Origin: Thermoprotei archaeon
GTDB taxonomy: Archaea > Thermoproteota > Thermoprotei > Thermofilales > B15-G2
Reading direction: 5' to 3'
Length of the DNA stretch: 57,186 nt
NCBI GenBank assembly: GCA_003649445.1
Contig: QMRV01000010.1
Coordinates: forward strand, 1 to 57,186
The number at the start of each line of letters is the position of its first letter. Position 1 is the stretch's first letter. This document shows, piece after piece, positions 45,004 to 54,412 of the stretch. The notes beneath the pieces were generated by a model that was not told the origin of the DNA, did no database searches, and saw only the letters and a list, made by a program, of their open reading frames with translations. Position numbers and translations under genes: made by a program.

Positions 45004-45085
45004 ATGAATATAGTTTCTTTAGGGCTATTTTACTTTACGTGAACCAAATAAAAACGGATTTAAATATTTCCACCAAAACTCTACG

Positions 45086-46369
45086 ATGGTAGACGTAAAC
45101 GCAACACTCGGCTTAATAGAATACTATACTCAGCTCATCTTATACTTACTTGCAATAGGTTTAGTGCTTTCAATAATTTACGCTATAGCAGACGTTCTTA
45201 CGAGAGATAGAGTGCTGAAAGTGGTTGTAGGTAAAAGAGCCTTTGTTTTCTTGGGAAACGAAGCGTATTATGGTAAAATAGTCACTCCTCCTAGAAGTGG
45301 AGGCGGCTTTGAAATATACTTTCCTAGCGAAAAAATAGAGAATCCAGTATCGCTTTTAGCTTTTCTAGTAGAAAACTATAGAGAAACTAAAGATAAGAAG
45401 TTTCTTGAGGAAGCAGAAGAGCTTCTCAAAGAGTTTAAGAAAATGAAACTTATTCCAGAAAACTTTACTTTAGACCAAGTTAAGTGGAATCCTTGGGCTC
45501 CTCCTTCACTGATCTCTAAGAAAATATTTCCATCTGATATTAAGAACTTAAACGCTATCATAATATTTAAAGACTTACTATCTGAAGAAGAACTTAAAGA
45601 GAAGTGGAAAGAACTAAGGTCTATTTATCATCCACCACTAATAAAAAGACTTGGACGCAGAATTTACAACTCCCTCATCTTCGTTAAAGACAAGCTAACA
45701 GCAACACTAGCCGGAGGAATATCTATGGTCGCTTACTTTTCTCCAGAAATAAAGAGGTCTCTAGAAGACATAACTAAGTCTACAATAGGCTCCGTAAGCT
45801 ATAACCCCTTGCTTGAAAACAGTATAGGCCATCTCCTTACAATTGAAGTAACTGATATCGACGGCGAGAAAAAGCTCTATCAAGGTATTCTACGCGAGTA
45901 CTCGGGTAACTATATTGCAGTATACGATGTTGACTACAGAGTTCAAGTAGAGGCAGTATATAAGGGAAACAGAATTCAGCCAGGCTATCCTAGGGCTTCA
46001 ATAAAGATTGAGGGCTGGAAATTTGACTTTAAGCAACATATTAGAGTAAAGGTAGAGCCTAAAGGCAAAGTAGACGATAAAGTGAAAGTCTCAGTAACCT
46101 TAAAGAATATTCACGATAATTTCATTAAAGTAGAAAAACTTACTGTTGACGGAAATGAAGTAAAGGTAGATAAAGTGCTTGAACCAGGTCAAGAAGTAAG
46201 TGTTGAAGCTCAAGCAGCATCTGAGGAGCCTTCAATAAAAATCGACTACGAAATCTGTCTTGAAGCCGATATTGTGTGGCCCATCTCTAAAGTAAAGATA
46301 ATAGGTCTAGGAGACTATCCGCCAAGCCTGCTCAAAGATGTTCTAAAAATGCCTAAAATACGTCTTTAA
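45086..46369 (+). CDS. Membrane-anchored protein of unknown function
   Basis: A 427-residue protein that I do not recognise. An N-terminal span (about residues 13-33, QLILYLLAIGLVLSIIYAIA) is followed by a basic patch and a mainly beta-rich, charged cytosolic or external body. Segments include VVVGKRAFVFLGNEAYYG, a long helical stretch EEAEELLKEFKKMKLIPEN and a second half with ELSVTLKN-like beta repeats (VKVSVTLKNIHDNFIKVEKL). A second hydrophobic patch near residue 210 (LTATLAGGISMVAYF) could be a membrane span. The start follows a TATA-like atttaaatatttc about 26 nt upstream, so it is leaderless. Confidence 0.6.
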   Translation: MVDVNATLGLIEYYTQLILYLLAIGLVLSIIYAIADVLTRDRVLKVVVGKRAFVFLGNEAYYGKIVTPPRSGGGFEIYFPSEKIENPVSLLAFLVENYRETKDKKFLEEAEELLKEFKKMKLIPENFTLDQVKWNPWAPPSLISKKIFPSDIKNLNAIIIFKDLLSEEELKEKWKELRSIYHPPLIKRLGRRIYNSLIFVKDKLTATLAGGISMVAYFSPEIKRSLEDITKSTIGSVSYNPLLENSIGHLLTIEVTDIDGEKKLYQGILREYSGNYIAVYDVDYRVQVEAVYKGNRIQPGYPRASIKIEGWKFDFKQHIRVKVEPKGKVDDKVKVSVTLKNIHDNFIKVEKLTVDGNEVKVDKVLEPGQEVSVEAQAASEEPSIKIDYEICLEADIVWPISKVKIIGLGDYPPSLLKDVLKMPKIRL

Positions 46370-46435
46370 CAGCTATTTACTATGCTATCTAGTTTAGGCT
46401 TAAATAGTTTCAAGTAGAATTATGTTCTGGTACAT

Positions 46436-47236
46436 ATGAAAGTATACATTGTCACTGATTTAGAGGGAGTAACTGGAGTTGTTTCTGAAGAACAAGTTTT
46501 TCCCGGAAGACGCTACTACGATGAAGCAAGGCTGCTTTTGACTCGAGAAGTCAATGCAGCTGTTGAAGGCGCTCTTGAGGGAGGAGCTACAGAAGTAATA
46601 GTTAATGATGGACACGATGGCGGCTTCAATATTGTTTTAGAGGAACTACATGAGGAAGCGAAGCTTGTCCATGGCGCTCCTAGACCATTTGCTCTCGCCG
46701 GACTAGACTCTTCTGTAGATGTAGTATTTCTTCTAGGCTATCATTCTCGAGCCGGAACCCTTCGAGGAGTTCTTGACCACACTATGTCTAGTCAATCTAT
46801 TCAAAATGTATACTTGAATAAAAAGCCTATAGGCGAGATAGGCATAGAAGCTGCCATCGCCGGCTACTACGGTGTTCCTGTAGGCCTTGTAACTGGATGT
46901 GCCAAAGCATGTGAAGAAGCCCGAAGTCTTCTAGGGGACATAGAGATAGTTGTGGTTAAGTGGGGTTTTGGGAGGTCGTTCGCTATGACTATTGCACCGA
47001 AGAAGGCGAGGAAGCTTATTAGAGAAGCTTCTCGGAGAGCTGTTGAGAGAACTTTAAGGAGGGAATTTAAGCCATTTAAAGTAGAGCCTCCTATTGAGCT
47101 CAAAATAGAGTATACCTTGAGCAAATACGCTGACTCAATGGAGAGTAAGCCTGGTGTAGAAAGAATAGATTCGAGAACTATTGTTGTTAGAGGAGAAGAT
47201 TTAATAAAAGTATTTAGAACAGTTGGTTTCTGCTAA
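46436..47236 (+). CDS. D-aminopeptidase DppA-type (peptidase family M55)
   Basis: A 266-residue M55 zinc peptidase. Metal ligands Asp8 and Glu10 (TDLEG), His60 (NDGHDGG), His103 (GYHSRAG) and Glu134 (GEIGIE) are all present. Fold and ligand order match DppA, which forms a decameric ring and cleaves D-amino-acid or other short peptides in the cytosol. It likely supports peptide use. It starts after a TATA-like tttaggcttaaata, and its end overlaps the convergent ileS by 4 nt. Confidence 0.9.
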   Translation: MKVYIVTDLEGVTGVVSEEQVFPGRRYYDEARLLLTREVNAAVEGALEGGATEVIVNDGHDGGFNIVLEELHEEAKLVHGAPRPFALAGLDSSVDVVFLLGYHSRAGTLRGVLDHTMSSQSIQNVYLNKKPIGEIGIEAAIAGYYGVPVGLVTGCAKACEEARSLLGDIEIVVVKWGFGRSFAMTIAPKKARKLIREASRRAVERTLRREFKPFKVEPPIELKIEYTLSKYADSMESKPGVERIDSRTIVVRGEDLIKVFRTVGFC

Positions 47237-50196
47237 CTTTTTCTAACAATGTATATTTTTACTTTAGATCCCTCTATATTCCATTCTTTGTTGTATGCTG
47301 TTTCAGGGCCTTTGCCTAGAGCTAGTTTCTCTGCTCTCACCTCTCCTTTAATGTAGTCTTCGTGTTCTTTTACGGCAGCTACTATTTTGTCGTCGCTTGT
47401 CTCTAAGTATACTTCGATAAACTCTTCTACTCTCAAATCTAGTTCTGCTCTCATAGCCTGTATTCTTCGCACAAGCTCTCTCGCATAGGCTTCTTTTAGC
47501 AAGTCTTCGTCTATCTTAGTGTTTACAGCTACTTCGCCGTAGGGTGCTGTAACTACTGTAAACGGCTCTTTTCTGTATTTCTCTTCAAGCTCGCTTGCAA
47601 TCACTATGTTTTTTACGTTGAGAAGCTGTGCCAGTATTCCTTCGAAATTCCTGAGAACTTCAGCTTTGTCTTTAACAGCTACTGCTACTTCTCTTAGAGG
47701 CCACCTCAGCTTGACTCCGACTTTTTGTCTTACTTCGGCTACGTCGGCGAATATCTTGAATACTAAGTCCATTGTTTCCTCGAGCTCCTTGTTGACATAC
47801 TTCTCGTCTACTTTAGGCCATTTCTCTAAGTGAACACTTTCAGCCACGTTTTTATCGTACTTTCTTACAAACGCCTGGTAGAGATACTCAGTTAAGTATG
47901 GTATGAATATTGAGGCTACTATGAGAAGTCTCTTCAGTACGTAGAATAAGACTGCGTAGCAAGCATACTTTATTGTCGCTTCTTCTTCAATCCATACTCT
48001 TCTTCTAACAAGCCTGATATACCGGTGGCTGAGGTCTTCAACTATAAAGTCGGAGAGCTTTCTGGCCGCTAAGTGAAGATTCATTTTATTAAGTTCTTCC
48101 TCCATCTCTTTTATTATCGAGTTTACTCTAGAAAGTAGCCACTTGTCTTCAATAGCAAGGCTGTGCTCGAGTTTCTCTAAGCTGTGTTTTTCTGGATTAA
48201 ACTTGTCTAACTCCATGTACGTATCTGCGAACTTAATTGAGTTCCAGAGGACAGTAAATGTTCTTCTGACTTCTTTTAACTCATCTACGTCGAAGGCTAC
48301 AGAGTCCCATGGAGCAGCCTTAAATGTTATATAAAATCTAGGTATGTCTGCGCCCCATTTCTCGAAGAGGTCTCTAGCCCATATTACGTTTCCTCTTGAC
48401 TTAGACATTTTCCTCCTGTATTTGTCTAATACGTGTCCTTGGCACAGAACAGACTTGTATGGAGATACTCCTTTCCACATAACGCTTGTGAAGAGAAGCG
48501 TGTAGAACCATCCTCGAGTCTGGTCGACTGCCTCTGTTATCCAGTCATAGGGATATCTTCTCTCAAACTCTTCTTTATTGACTAAGCCGTTTATGCTAGC
48601 TATCCAGGCTAAACCGGAGTCAAGCCAGCAGTCTAGTACGTAAGGCTCTCTTCTCATTTCTCCGCCGCACTTAGGGCACTTTAAGATAATTCTGTCAATC
48701 CACGGTCTATGTGGATTGCTTATTTTTGTTCCAGAGAGCTTTTCTAGCTCCTCTATGCTACCGACTACTAGTATATGGTTGCAGGACTTACACCTCCATA
48801 TTGGTATAGGTGTGCCCCAGACTCTTGACCTTGATATACACCAGTCTATAGCGTTTTCAAGCCAGTCGTGAAACCTCTTCTGAGCCCATGCTGGATACCA
48901 CTTGACTTTAGAGTTCTCTTCGACAAGCTTCTTCTTAATAGGCTCTACTTTAAGGAACCACTGCTTATCTGCTCGGTAGACTAGCGGAGTATCGCATCTC
49001 CAGCAGAGCGGATACTCGTGCTCTATTTCGCCTCTAAGAACTAGAAGTCTCTTCTTTTCGAGATCCTCTAGTACTTTCTCGGATGCATCTTTGAAGTACA
49101 GTCCACTGTACTTGCCGGCTTTCTCGTCGAAGTGTCCGTCCGGCTTAAGAGTATTGAATATCAGTAAACCGTACTTTTTGCCTACTTCGAAGTCTTCGGG
49201 TCCGTGTGCTGGCGCCATGTGAACACATCCCGTACCCTGCTCTAGTGTAACGAAGTCTGCGAGCACTATAGTGTGGTTAGGTTTCCCATGCTCCTTGTGT
49301 GCGGGAACTTCTTCTTCGAGAGGATGCTTGTACTTTAAGCCTTTGAGCTTTTCTCCATAGAACTCTTCAACTATTTCATATTCTTGAATATCGAAAGCTC
49401 CCATTAGTGCTGTAACTAGGTCTCGTGCAACTATCCAGTACTCGTCGCCTACCTTGACTTTAGCATACTTGAACTCAGGGTTAACTGCTACTGCTTCGTT
49501 GTCTATGAGAGTCCACGGCGTAGTAGTCCATATCACTATGTACGTGTTCTCTTCATCTACTAGAGGGAACTTCACGAATATCGATGGATCCTTTACAGTA
49601 GCGTATCCTTGAGCTACTTCTGCGTCTGAAAGCGATGTTTCACACCGTGGACAGAAAGGCACTACACGGTAGTCTTCTACTAGCCATCCTTTCTCATAAG
49701 CATACTTGAGGAATGCCCAGACGTGGTTTATGTACCAAGGCTTCCTGGTCTCGTATGCTCTCTCGTAGTCTAGCCACAGAGCAAGCCTCTTCGAGTCCTC
49801 TACCCAGAACTTGAGGTAGTAGTCTACTAGCTCATTACACTTATTAGAAAAGTTCTCGTAGCCGTACTTCTCTACATCCTTCTTTGTTTTAAAACCTAGC
49901 TTCTTCTCAACTTCCCACTCTACTGGAAGTCCGTGCTCATCCCAGCCTCCTGGAGACCATGTCCAGTAGCCTTTAAGCCTCATGTATCTGAGAACAATGT
50001 CCTTGTAAGTTCTGCCCCTCATGTGGCCAACGTGCATAAAGCCGTTAGTCGTTGGTGGGCCTTCAAGCATTCTGAAAATTTTTTCTTCGGATTCAGGAGG
50101 CTTAAACCATTTCTCCTCAATTTTGTTCTTCTCCCAGAATTCTTTAACTATTTTTTCTACTTCGACGGCATTATAGGACTTTAGGCTAAATAGCAA
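47233..50196 (-). CDS. ileS: Isoleucyl-tRNA synthetase
   Basis: A class I synthetase of about 987 residues. The HIGH motif is HVGH (MHVGHMRG), followed by GWDEHGLPVE, which is typical of IleRS. The editing domain lies between (with TTTPWTLIDN and HMAPAHGPED), then KMSKS in KMSKSRGNV, and zinc-like CxxC pairs in IWRCKSCNHIL and LKCPKCGGE. The start TTG at 50196 is chosen because a strong Shine-Dalgarno-like GAGGGGGTG lies 9 nt upstream on the gene strand and a TATA-like cttataag (50236-50243) lies further upstream. An in-frame extension reaches 50229. Cytosolic essential enzyme. Confidence 0.95.
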   Translation of the reverse strand: MLFSLKSYNAVEVEKIVKEFWEKNKIEEKWFKPPESEEKIFRMLEGPPTTNGFMHVGHMRGRTYKDIVLRYMRLKGYWTWSPGGWDEHGLPVEWEVEKKLGFKTKKDVEKYGYENFSNKCNELVDYYLKFWVEDSKRLALWLDYERAYETRKPWYINHVWAFLKYAYEKGWLVEDYRVVPFCPRCETSLSDAEVAQGYATVKDPSIFVKFPLVDEENTYIVIWTTTPWTLIDNEAVAVNPEFKYAKVKVGDEYWIVARDLVTALMGAFDIQEYEIVEEFYGEKLKGLKYKHPLEEEVPAHKEHGKPNHTIVLADFVTLEQGTGCVHMAPAHGPEDFEVGKKYGLLIFNTLKPDGHFDEKAGKYSGLYFKDASEKVLEDLEKKRLLVLRGEIEHEYPLCWRCDTPLVYRADKQWFLKVEPIKKKLVEENSKVKWYPAWAQKRFHDWLENAIDWCISRSRVWGTPIPIWRCKSCNHILVVGSIEELEKLSGTKISNPHRPWIDRIILKCPKCGGEMRREPYVLDCWLDSGLAWIASINGLVNKEEFERRYPYDWITEAVDQTRGWFYTLLFTSVMWKGVSPYKSVLCQGHVLDKYRRKMSKSRGNVIWARDLFEKWGADIPRFYITFKAAPWDSVAFDVDELKEVRRTFTVLWNSIKFADTYMELDKFNPEKHSLEKLEHSLAIEDKWLLSRVNSIIKEMEEELNKMNLHLAARKLSDFIVEDLSHRYIRLVRRRVWIEEEATIKYACYAVLFYVLKRLLIVASIFIPYLTEYLYQAFVRKYDKNVAESVHLEKWPKVDEKYVNKELEETMDLVFKIFADVAEVRQKVGVKLRWPLREVAVAVKDKAEVLRNFEGILAQLLNVKNIVIASELEEKYRKEPFTVVTAPYGEVAVNTKIDEDLLKEAYARELVRRIQAMRAELDLRVEEFIEVYLETSDDKIVAAVKEHEDYIKGEVRAEKLALGKGPETAYNKEWNIEGSKVKIYIVRKS

Positions 50197-50268
50197 ATCA
50201 ATAGGCACCCCCTCACATAAACATGTCAATACTCTTATAAGCTTTTCGAGATACCTTTTCGGAGAAAA

Positions 50269-50667
50269 CTAAGGTGACTTTAATGAAGAGCTACGGTGTT
50301 TTCTGCGGATCCTGACGATGATGTATATTGTCACCACTAGTGCTGGAAATAGTGTTAGATATAGTGGCAGATATTCGCTTGAACTTGTTTTTAGCTCAGG
50401 GTTTTGTATGAGGGCTGATAGAGCTCTATAGAACTTCAAGCAAATGTTTTCTAGTTCTCCTTTTGTAGAAGGATTGTATCTTGTGAACCAGTAGTCGCTG
50501 TTGACTCGGTACAGCTCTACTATAATTGATACTGTTTCTGGTTTCGTGTAGTAAGTGTAATAGTAGGCTAGGCCTCCCGCTCCTCCCTGCACTACTTCAT
50601 ACGAAAGCTTCTCTCCAAAAAGCCATGCGAGTCTCTGGGCTTTACAGTCTTTTTCTTTTCCGACAGT
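50269..50667 (-). pseudogene. C-terminal remnant of a membrane-anchored extracellular protein
   Basis: Reverse-strand open frame of 132 residues without a usual start in its first 25 codons (opens after a TGA at 50668-50670). The body has AQRLAWLFGEKLSYEVVQGG and YYYTYYTKPETVSIIVELYRV, ending in a hydrophobic span (LYLTLFPALVVTIYIIVRI) and a basic tail. This is the look of the C-terminus of a secreted or surface-exposed protein. The upstream DNA holds the promoter of the divergent gene and no continuation, so the 5' part was probably lost. Possible GTG start at 50592 for a smaller protein. Confidence 0.5.
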
Positions 50668-50731
50668 TCAGCTTCATGGTGCTTCATTCTAGAAGGCTCA
50701 CTCATATATATTTTATTCACGCGTAGTTACT

Positions 50732-52732
50732 GTGACCTGGATTAAGTATCCTCTCAGAATAATAGACGCTATTTTAATTAACAGGGAAGCATACGAGAAA
50801 GGCGAGTTTGACCCTAGGAAAAGTATCAGATGGAAGAAGTCTTTAGGGTTTAATGCCGAACACTTCTCTCTTCCCATTAAGGGGCCTGTTGAGGAAGCAG
50901 AAAAGAGACTTAAAGAATTCCTCAAATTACTTCCGGTGTATCTAGCTGTAGCACGAGAAGAAAACTTCAGAGTTTTCGTTTACATTAATGTTCACTGGCA
51001 CGATGTCTCGGCCTTAAGCAAGCATCCTGACTGGTATCAAGTAGATTACGAGGGGAAAATCATAGACGATGTTTACGGAAGAGGACTAATGCCTTGCGTA
51101 AATACTCCTTGGAGACAAGAGTCTATTAAGCTAATAAAGAAGATAGCTGAGTATAAACCCGACGGAATTTTCCTAGACGGTCCTGTTTTCCACAGGAGAG
51201 GATGTTACTGCAAGTACTGTAGAAAACTTTTCGAAGAGAAGTATGGGCCTCCCATGCCTAGGAAAGGAGACTTAGATGATCCGCGGCATCTTCTTCTAAT
51301 AGAGTTTCAGCAGGACTCTATGGCGAGCTACATGAGGGATGCCTATAACGCTGTGAAAGAAGTTGACGAGAATATTGCTATATACTTGAATGGCGAGACA
51401 CTGCGCCCTAACTGGGCTACTGGCCGTGAAAATAGAAAGCTAGCTAAGTACCAGGACTTAGTAGGTGCTGAAGGAGGCTTTGAGTACTTTGAGTTAATCC
51501 AGACGCCGATATTTAAGCCAGGGATGACTGCTAAACTTCTTGAAGCACAGGCTCCAGATAAACCTCGAGTAATATTTAATGCAGCTAAACACAGTCCATG
51601 GAACAGAGAGCCTACTACACCCGAAGAAATCATGATCAGGTGCCTTGAGACTATAGCTAACGGCGCTTTCTACTGGATAGGCATTACTTACAGAGACCCA
51701 GAGATGGAGGAGGCTCTGAAAGAAGTAAATAAGTGGGTTGAAGAAAATGAAGACGCATTTTTCGGTACTCGAGACGCATCTAAAGTCGGCCTTTACTGGT
51801 CTCAGTTTACAGCCAATTTATATGGAGGAACAGTTCCTGTAAGCGACTTTACTGGACACACTATTAAGTTCGTTAGAGACTACATGAAAAGCTTCGTGGG
51901 TGCGTACGAAGTTCTCTTGAGGTCACATGTACCCTTTAAAGTAGTATGCGATTACAATCAGCTAGCAGACTTAGATTTAGTAGTTTTACCTAATGTGGCT
52001 CACTTAACTGAGGAAGAAGCAGAAGCTCTAAGAAAATTTGTCGAAAAAGGTGGTCTACTTATAGCTTCCTTCGAGACATCTCTCTACGAGGTAGGCAGGA
52101 AGCTAGAAAACTTCAGGATAGCAGATCTACTTGGAGTAAAGTATTTGGGTCTAGAGGAGTACGGGCGCTACGAAAACTACTTCACTTACCGCAGAGAATG
52201 GCATCCTTGCTACACCTACGTCATTAAGACAACGCTCACTACGGCTAGAGCACTCGGCGTAGTTTCAGAGAACACTCAAGGCTACTACCAGCCAATAAAG
52301 CTCACTGAATATCCATCTATTACGCTAAATGATTACGGGAAAGGGCGAGCACTCTACTTCTGCGGAAACTTCTTCCAAACATATAGTGACTTTAAGTTCG
52401 CAAAGTACTTGAAACTCTTCAATTCACTGCTCGATGAGCTTGGATTTAGAAGACAAGTTCTAGTAGAAAACGCTCCCTCTAGCCTCGAAATAACTCTCCG
52501 TAAAAAAGACAACAAACTATACATACATTTAGTAAACTTTACATCGGATTTAAAGCGTCCAATAGAGTATATAGCCCCATTAAAGAACATCAAAGTAGTT
52601 CTACCCCAACTAAAAGCAAAACATGTAAGGAGACTATTAGGAAAAGATATGCACGTTGAAGTAAACAAGCATACTAGCATTACTCTAGATGAAATACATG
52701 TCTACGAAGTACTTGAAGTAGAACTCAGTTAA
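50732..52732 (+). CDS. Glycoside hydrolase-like protein (GHL6/beta-galactosidase-trimerisation type)
   Basis: A 666-residue enzyme. TIM barrel at residues 40-330 with FVYINVHWHDV, PDGIFLDGPVFHRRGCYCKYCRKL (candidate acidic residue plus CxCxxC cluster), YLNGETLRPNW and EGGFEYF. A second domain (360-500) resembles the beta-galactosidase trimerisation (glutamine-amidotransferase-like) fold, with DLVVLPNVAHLTEEEAEALRKFVEKGG. A C-terminal beta sandwich follows. It belongs to the hypothetical glycoside hydrolase 6/GH42-like group. Starts at GTG 50732, with a TATA-like tatatatattttattc upstream, leaderless. Substrate is not known. Confidence 0.78.
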   Translation: MTWIKYPLRIIDAILINREAYEKGEFDPRKSIRWKKSLGFNAEHFSLPIKGPVEEAEKRLKEFLKLLPVYLAVAREENFRVFVYINVHWHDVSALSKHPDWYQVDYEGKIIDDVYGRGLMPCVNTPWRQESIKLIKKIAEYKPDGIFLDGPVFHRRGCYCKYCRKLFEEKYGPPMPRKGDLDDPRHLLLIEFQQDSMASYMRDAYNAVKEVDENIAIYLNGETLRPNWATGRENRKLAKYQDLVGAEGGFEYFELIQTPIFKPGMTAKLLEAQAPDKPRVIFNAAKHSPWNREPTTPEEIMIRCLETIANGAFYWIGITYRDPEMEEALKEVNKWVEENEDAFFGTRDASKVGLYWSQFTANLYGGTVPVSDFTGHTIKFVRDYMKSFVGAYEVLLRSHVPFKVVCDYNQLADLDLVVLPNVAHLTEEEAEALRKFVEKGGLLIASFETSLYEVGRKLENFRIADLLGVKYLGLEEYGRYENYFTYRREWHPCYTYVIKTTLTTARALGVVSENTQGYYQPIKLTEYPSITLNDYGKGRALYFCGNFFQTYSDFKFAKYLKLFNSLLDELGFRRQVLVENAPSSLEITLRKKDNKLYIHLVNFTSDLKRPIEYIAPLKNIKVVLPQLKAKHVRRLLGKDMHVEVNKHTSITLDEIHVYEVLEVELS

Positions 52733-52735
52733 AGT

Positions 52736-53092
52736 TTCTTTACCTCGGGTTCTCTAATAAAAGCGATTACACAAAAAGCATCTAGAAGAGCAATAACACA
52801 TGATATTTTAAAGGAAAACAAAGCACTAACTGAGTACATTATACCAGCGAGCAATATGCTTAGAGACATACTGAAGCCTCTAAGCCTCTACTGCACTTAA
52901 TCTAGGCCTCTCTAACACCTTACGAGTTTCTTAAGCATAAATATTCTCAGCCCGCAGCCAAGTAACAAGCGACTCCCGAAATAGTATAACAGTGCCTAAG
53001 TCCGTTTAAGCCCATCGTATTGAGCAGATATCCTCCTATAGGAGGAAAAATAAGCCAGGTATAGTAGCAGATACCGCTAAAAGTGCTCTAAC
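52736..53092 (-). pseudogene. Major facilitator superfamily transporter remnant
   Basis: Reverse-strand frames contain three hydrophobic segments. VRALLAVSATIPGLFF is followed after a frame break by PPIGGYLLNTMGLNGLRHCYT and SGVACYLAAG, then LRIFMLKKL and finally SILLAGIMYSVSALFSF, ending in IREPEVK. The PPIGGYLLNTMG pattern is typical of an MFS transporter at TM4-5 and IREPE of the loop after TM6. In-frame stops (TAG and TGA) and several frame changes show decay. It is next to the GHL6-like gene, which suggests a lost sugar transporter. Confidence 0.7.
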
Positions 53093-54147
53093 TATAAAAA
53101 CTCTGTTTCCTTGTACTCTCTCCATATTTCCTTTATTCCAAAGCTAAGCGAAATAGTTCCTGTTAGAACAGCTTCATAGACTACAGTAATAGTTCTAGTT
53201 ATGAGAGTAGCTGCTACAGCGACATCTCTACTTACTCCAAGCAGAATGAATGTAGTGACCATAGCTGTATCGAGAACACCTGCATTAACTGGTATACCCG
53301 CTGGAATATTGTCTATAACACCGTAAAGCGGGTAAGCGAGAGCTAAAACCCAGAAACTAACAGGCGACTTAAGTGCTCTAAAAACACAGTAGGGCACAAG
53401 TATTCCCGCAGTCCACTGAATTAAAAGCAGACCGAAACCAAAGAGCACTAAGATTTTGCTTCTCTTGATTTCAAATATAGATGTTTTGAACATAGATATT
53501 TCTTCGTCAATTTTAGTGATATATTTTTCTGTTCTTTTAAATCTAACTAAAAGTTTTTTACCTAATGCAGATGCTTTACCTAAAACCGTGTTCAAAGCCT
53601 TCTCGTTAAAAAATATGAAAAAGAGAAAAGCAGCAAAGCCTCCTGCAAGAACAGCTGTCAAAGTCATTTCTCTGAAAACGTCTTTCGAAACAGCCATACG
53701 CTCAATAGTGAGAAAAACTGCTCCACATGTTATAAAAAACACGAAAGTTACAGCACTCAAAAGCCTGTGAACAATTACTGTCGCCAACCCTTTACTATAC
53801 TCAAACTTATATTTTTTATTCAAGTAGAGTAGCCTAATGACCTCGCCTGTAATAAAAGCAGCTGGTACAATCATGTCTCCAAGCCAACCCATTATAACAG
53901 CTAAAAGCGCATCCTTCACTTTTATTTCTTTTAAAACAATTTTAACTAAAACATACCAAGCCAGTCCATAAAAAATAATAAAATTAGTGTCAAAGAAAAG
54001 AGCCATCAGAAGAAAACGCTGATCCATATTAACTATAAGCCTATAGACATCAGCGAAATTCACGTTAATTACCAGGAGAAACACTAAGTACACTATTATT
54101 CCAGCCGAAAGAGCTATAGCAACATGCCTACGATTGACTTCTGTCAT
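53092..54147 (-). CDS. Lysylphosphatidylglycerol synthase TM-region (UPF0104) flippase-like membrane protein
   Basis: A 351-residue integral membrane protein with about eight spans. Family hallmarks are VILPAAFITGEVIRLLYL-like IVPAAFITGEVIRLLYLNKKY, a helix-rich centre, and the conserved GVIDNIPAGIPVNAGVLDTAM with Pro/Gly loop typical of UPF0104/AglD-type and LPG flippase domains. It may flip lipid-linked sugars or phospholipids across the membrane. Start ATG at 54147. Convergent with the MFS remnant's flank. Confidence 0.82.
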   Translation of the reverse strand: MTEVNRRHVAIALSAGIIVYLVFLLVINVNFADVYRLIVNMDQRFLLMALFFDTNFIIFYGLAWYVLVKIVLKEIKVKDALLAVIMGWLGDMIVPAAFITGEVIRLLYLNKKYKFEYSKGLATVIVHRLLSAVTFVFFITCGAVFLTIERMAVSKDVFREMTLTAVLAGGFAAFLFFIFFNEKALNTVLGKASALGKKLLVRFKRTEKYITKIDEEISMFKTSIFEIKRSKILVLFGFGLLLIQWTAGILVPYCVFRALKSPVSFWVLALAYPLYGVIDNIPAGIPVNAGVLDTAMVTTFILLGVSRDVAVAATLITRTITVVYEAVLTGTISLSFGIKEIWREYKETEFL

Positions 54148-54174
54148 TCACTACTACTGAACACACCCACTAAA

Positions 54175-54305
54175 TAAACTTTAATAAAAGATACTCAAAT
54201 AATATTGAAAGAAACAACATATATTTAAAAAATATTATAATATTATGTCATTTTTACAATTAAATAACATTAAACCTATATAATATAATAAAAATAAATC
54301 AAAAC
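54175..54305. other. Very A/T-rich intergenic stretch with palindrome
   Basis: About 130 bp, almost only A and T, between the flippase-like gene and the convergent-side secreted protein gene. It contains the perfect 14-bp palindrome AATATTATAATATT (54231-54244). It could include the promoter of the flippase-like gene or be a DNA-unwinding or structural element. No replication initiator gene is nearby, so an origin is not claimed. Confidence 0.4.
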
Positions 54306-54412
54306 AGCAGAGCTTCACTTCCCTGCTAGACATTAATACCGCTAACAAGCCTCATACTTATTATCTACTACAACGCCAACTACACAAACCCTACAGATAA
54401 TAAGTCAGAAAA

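Noticed and set aside
54175..54305. Replication origin
   Set aside because: No initiator (Orc1/Cdc6) gene or origin-recognition boxes are visible, so A/T content alone does not support the call.
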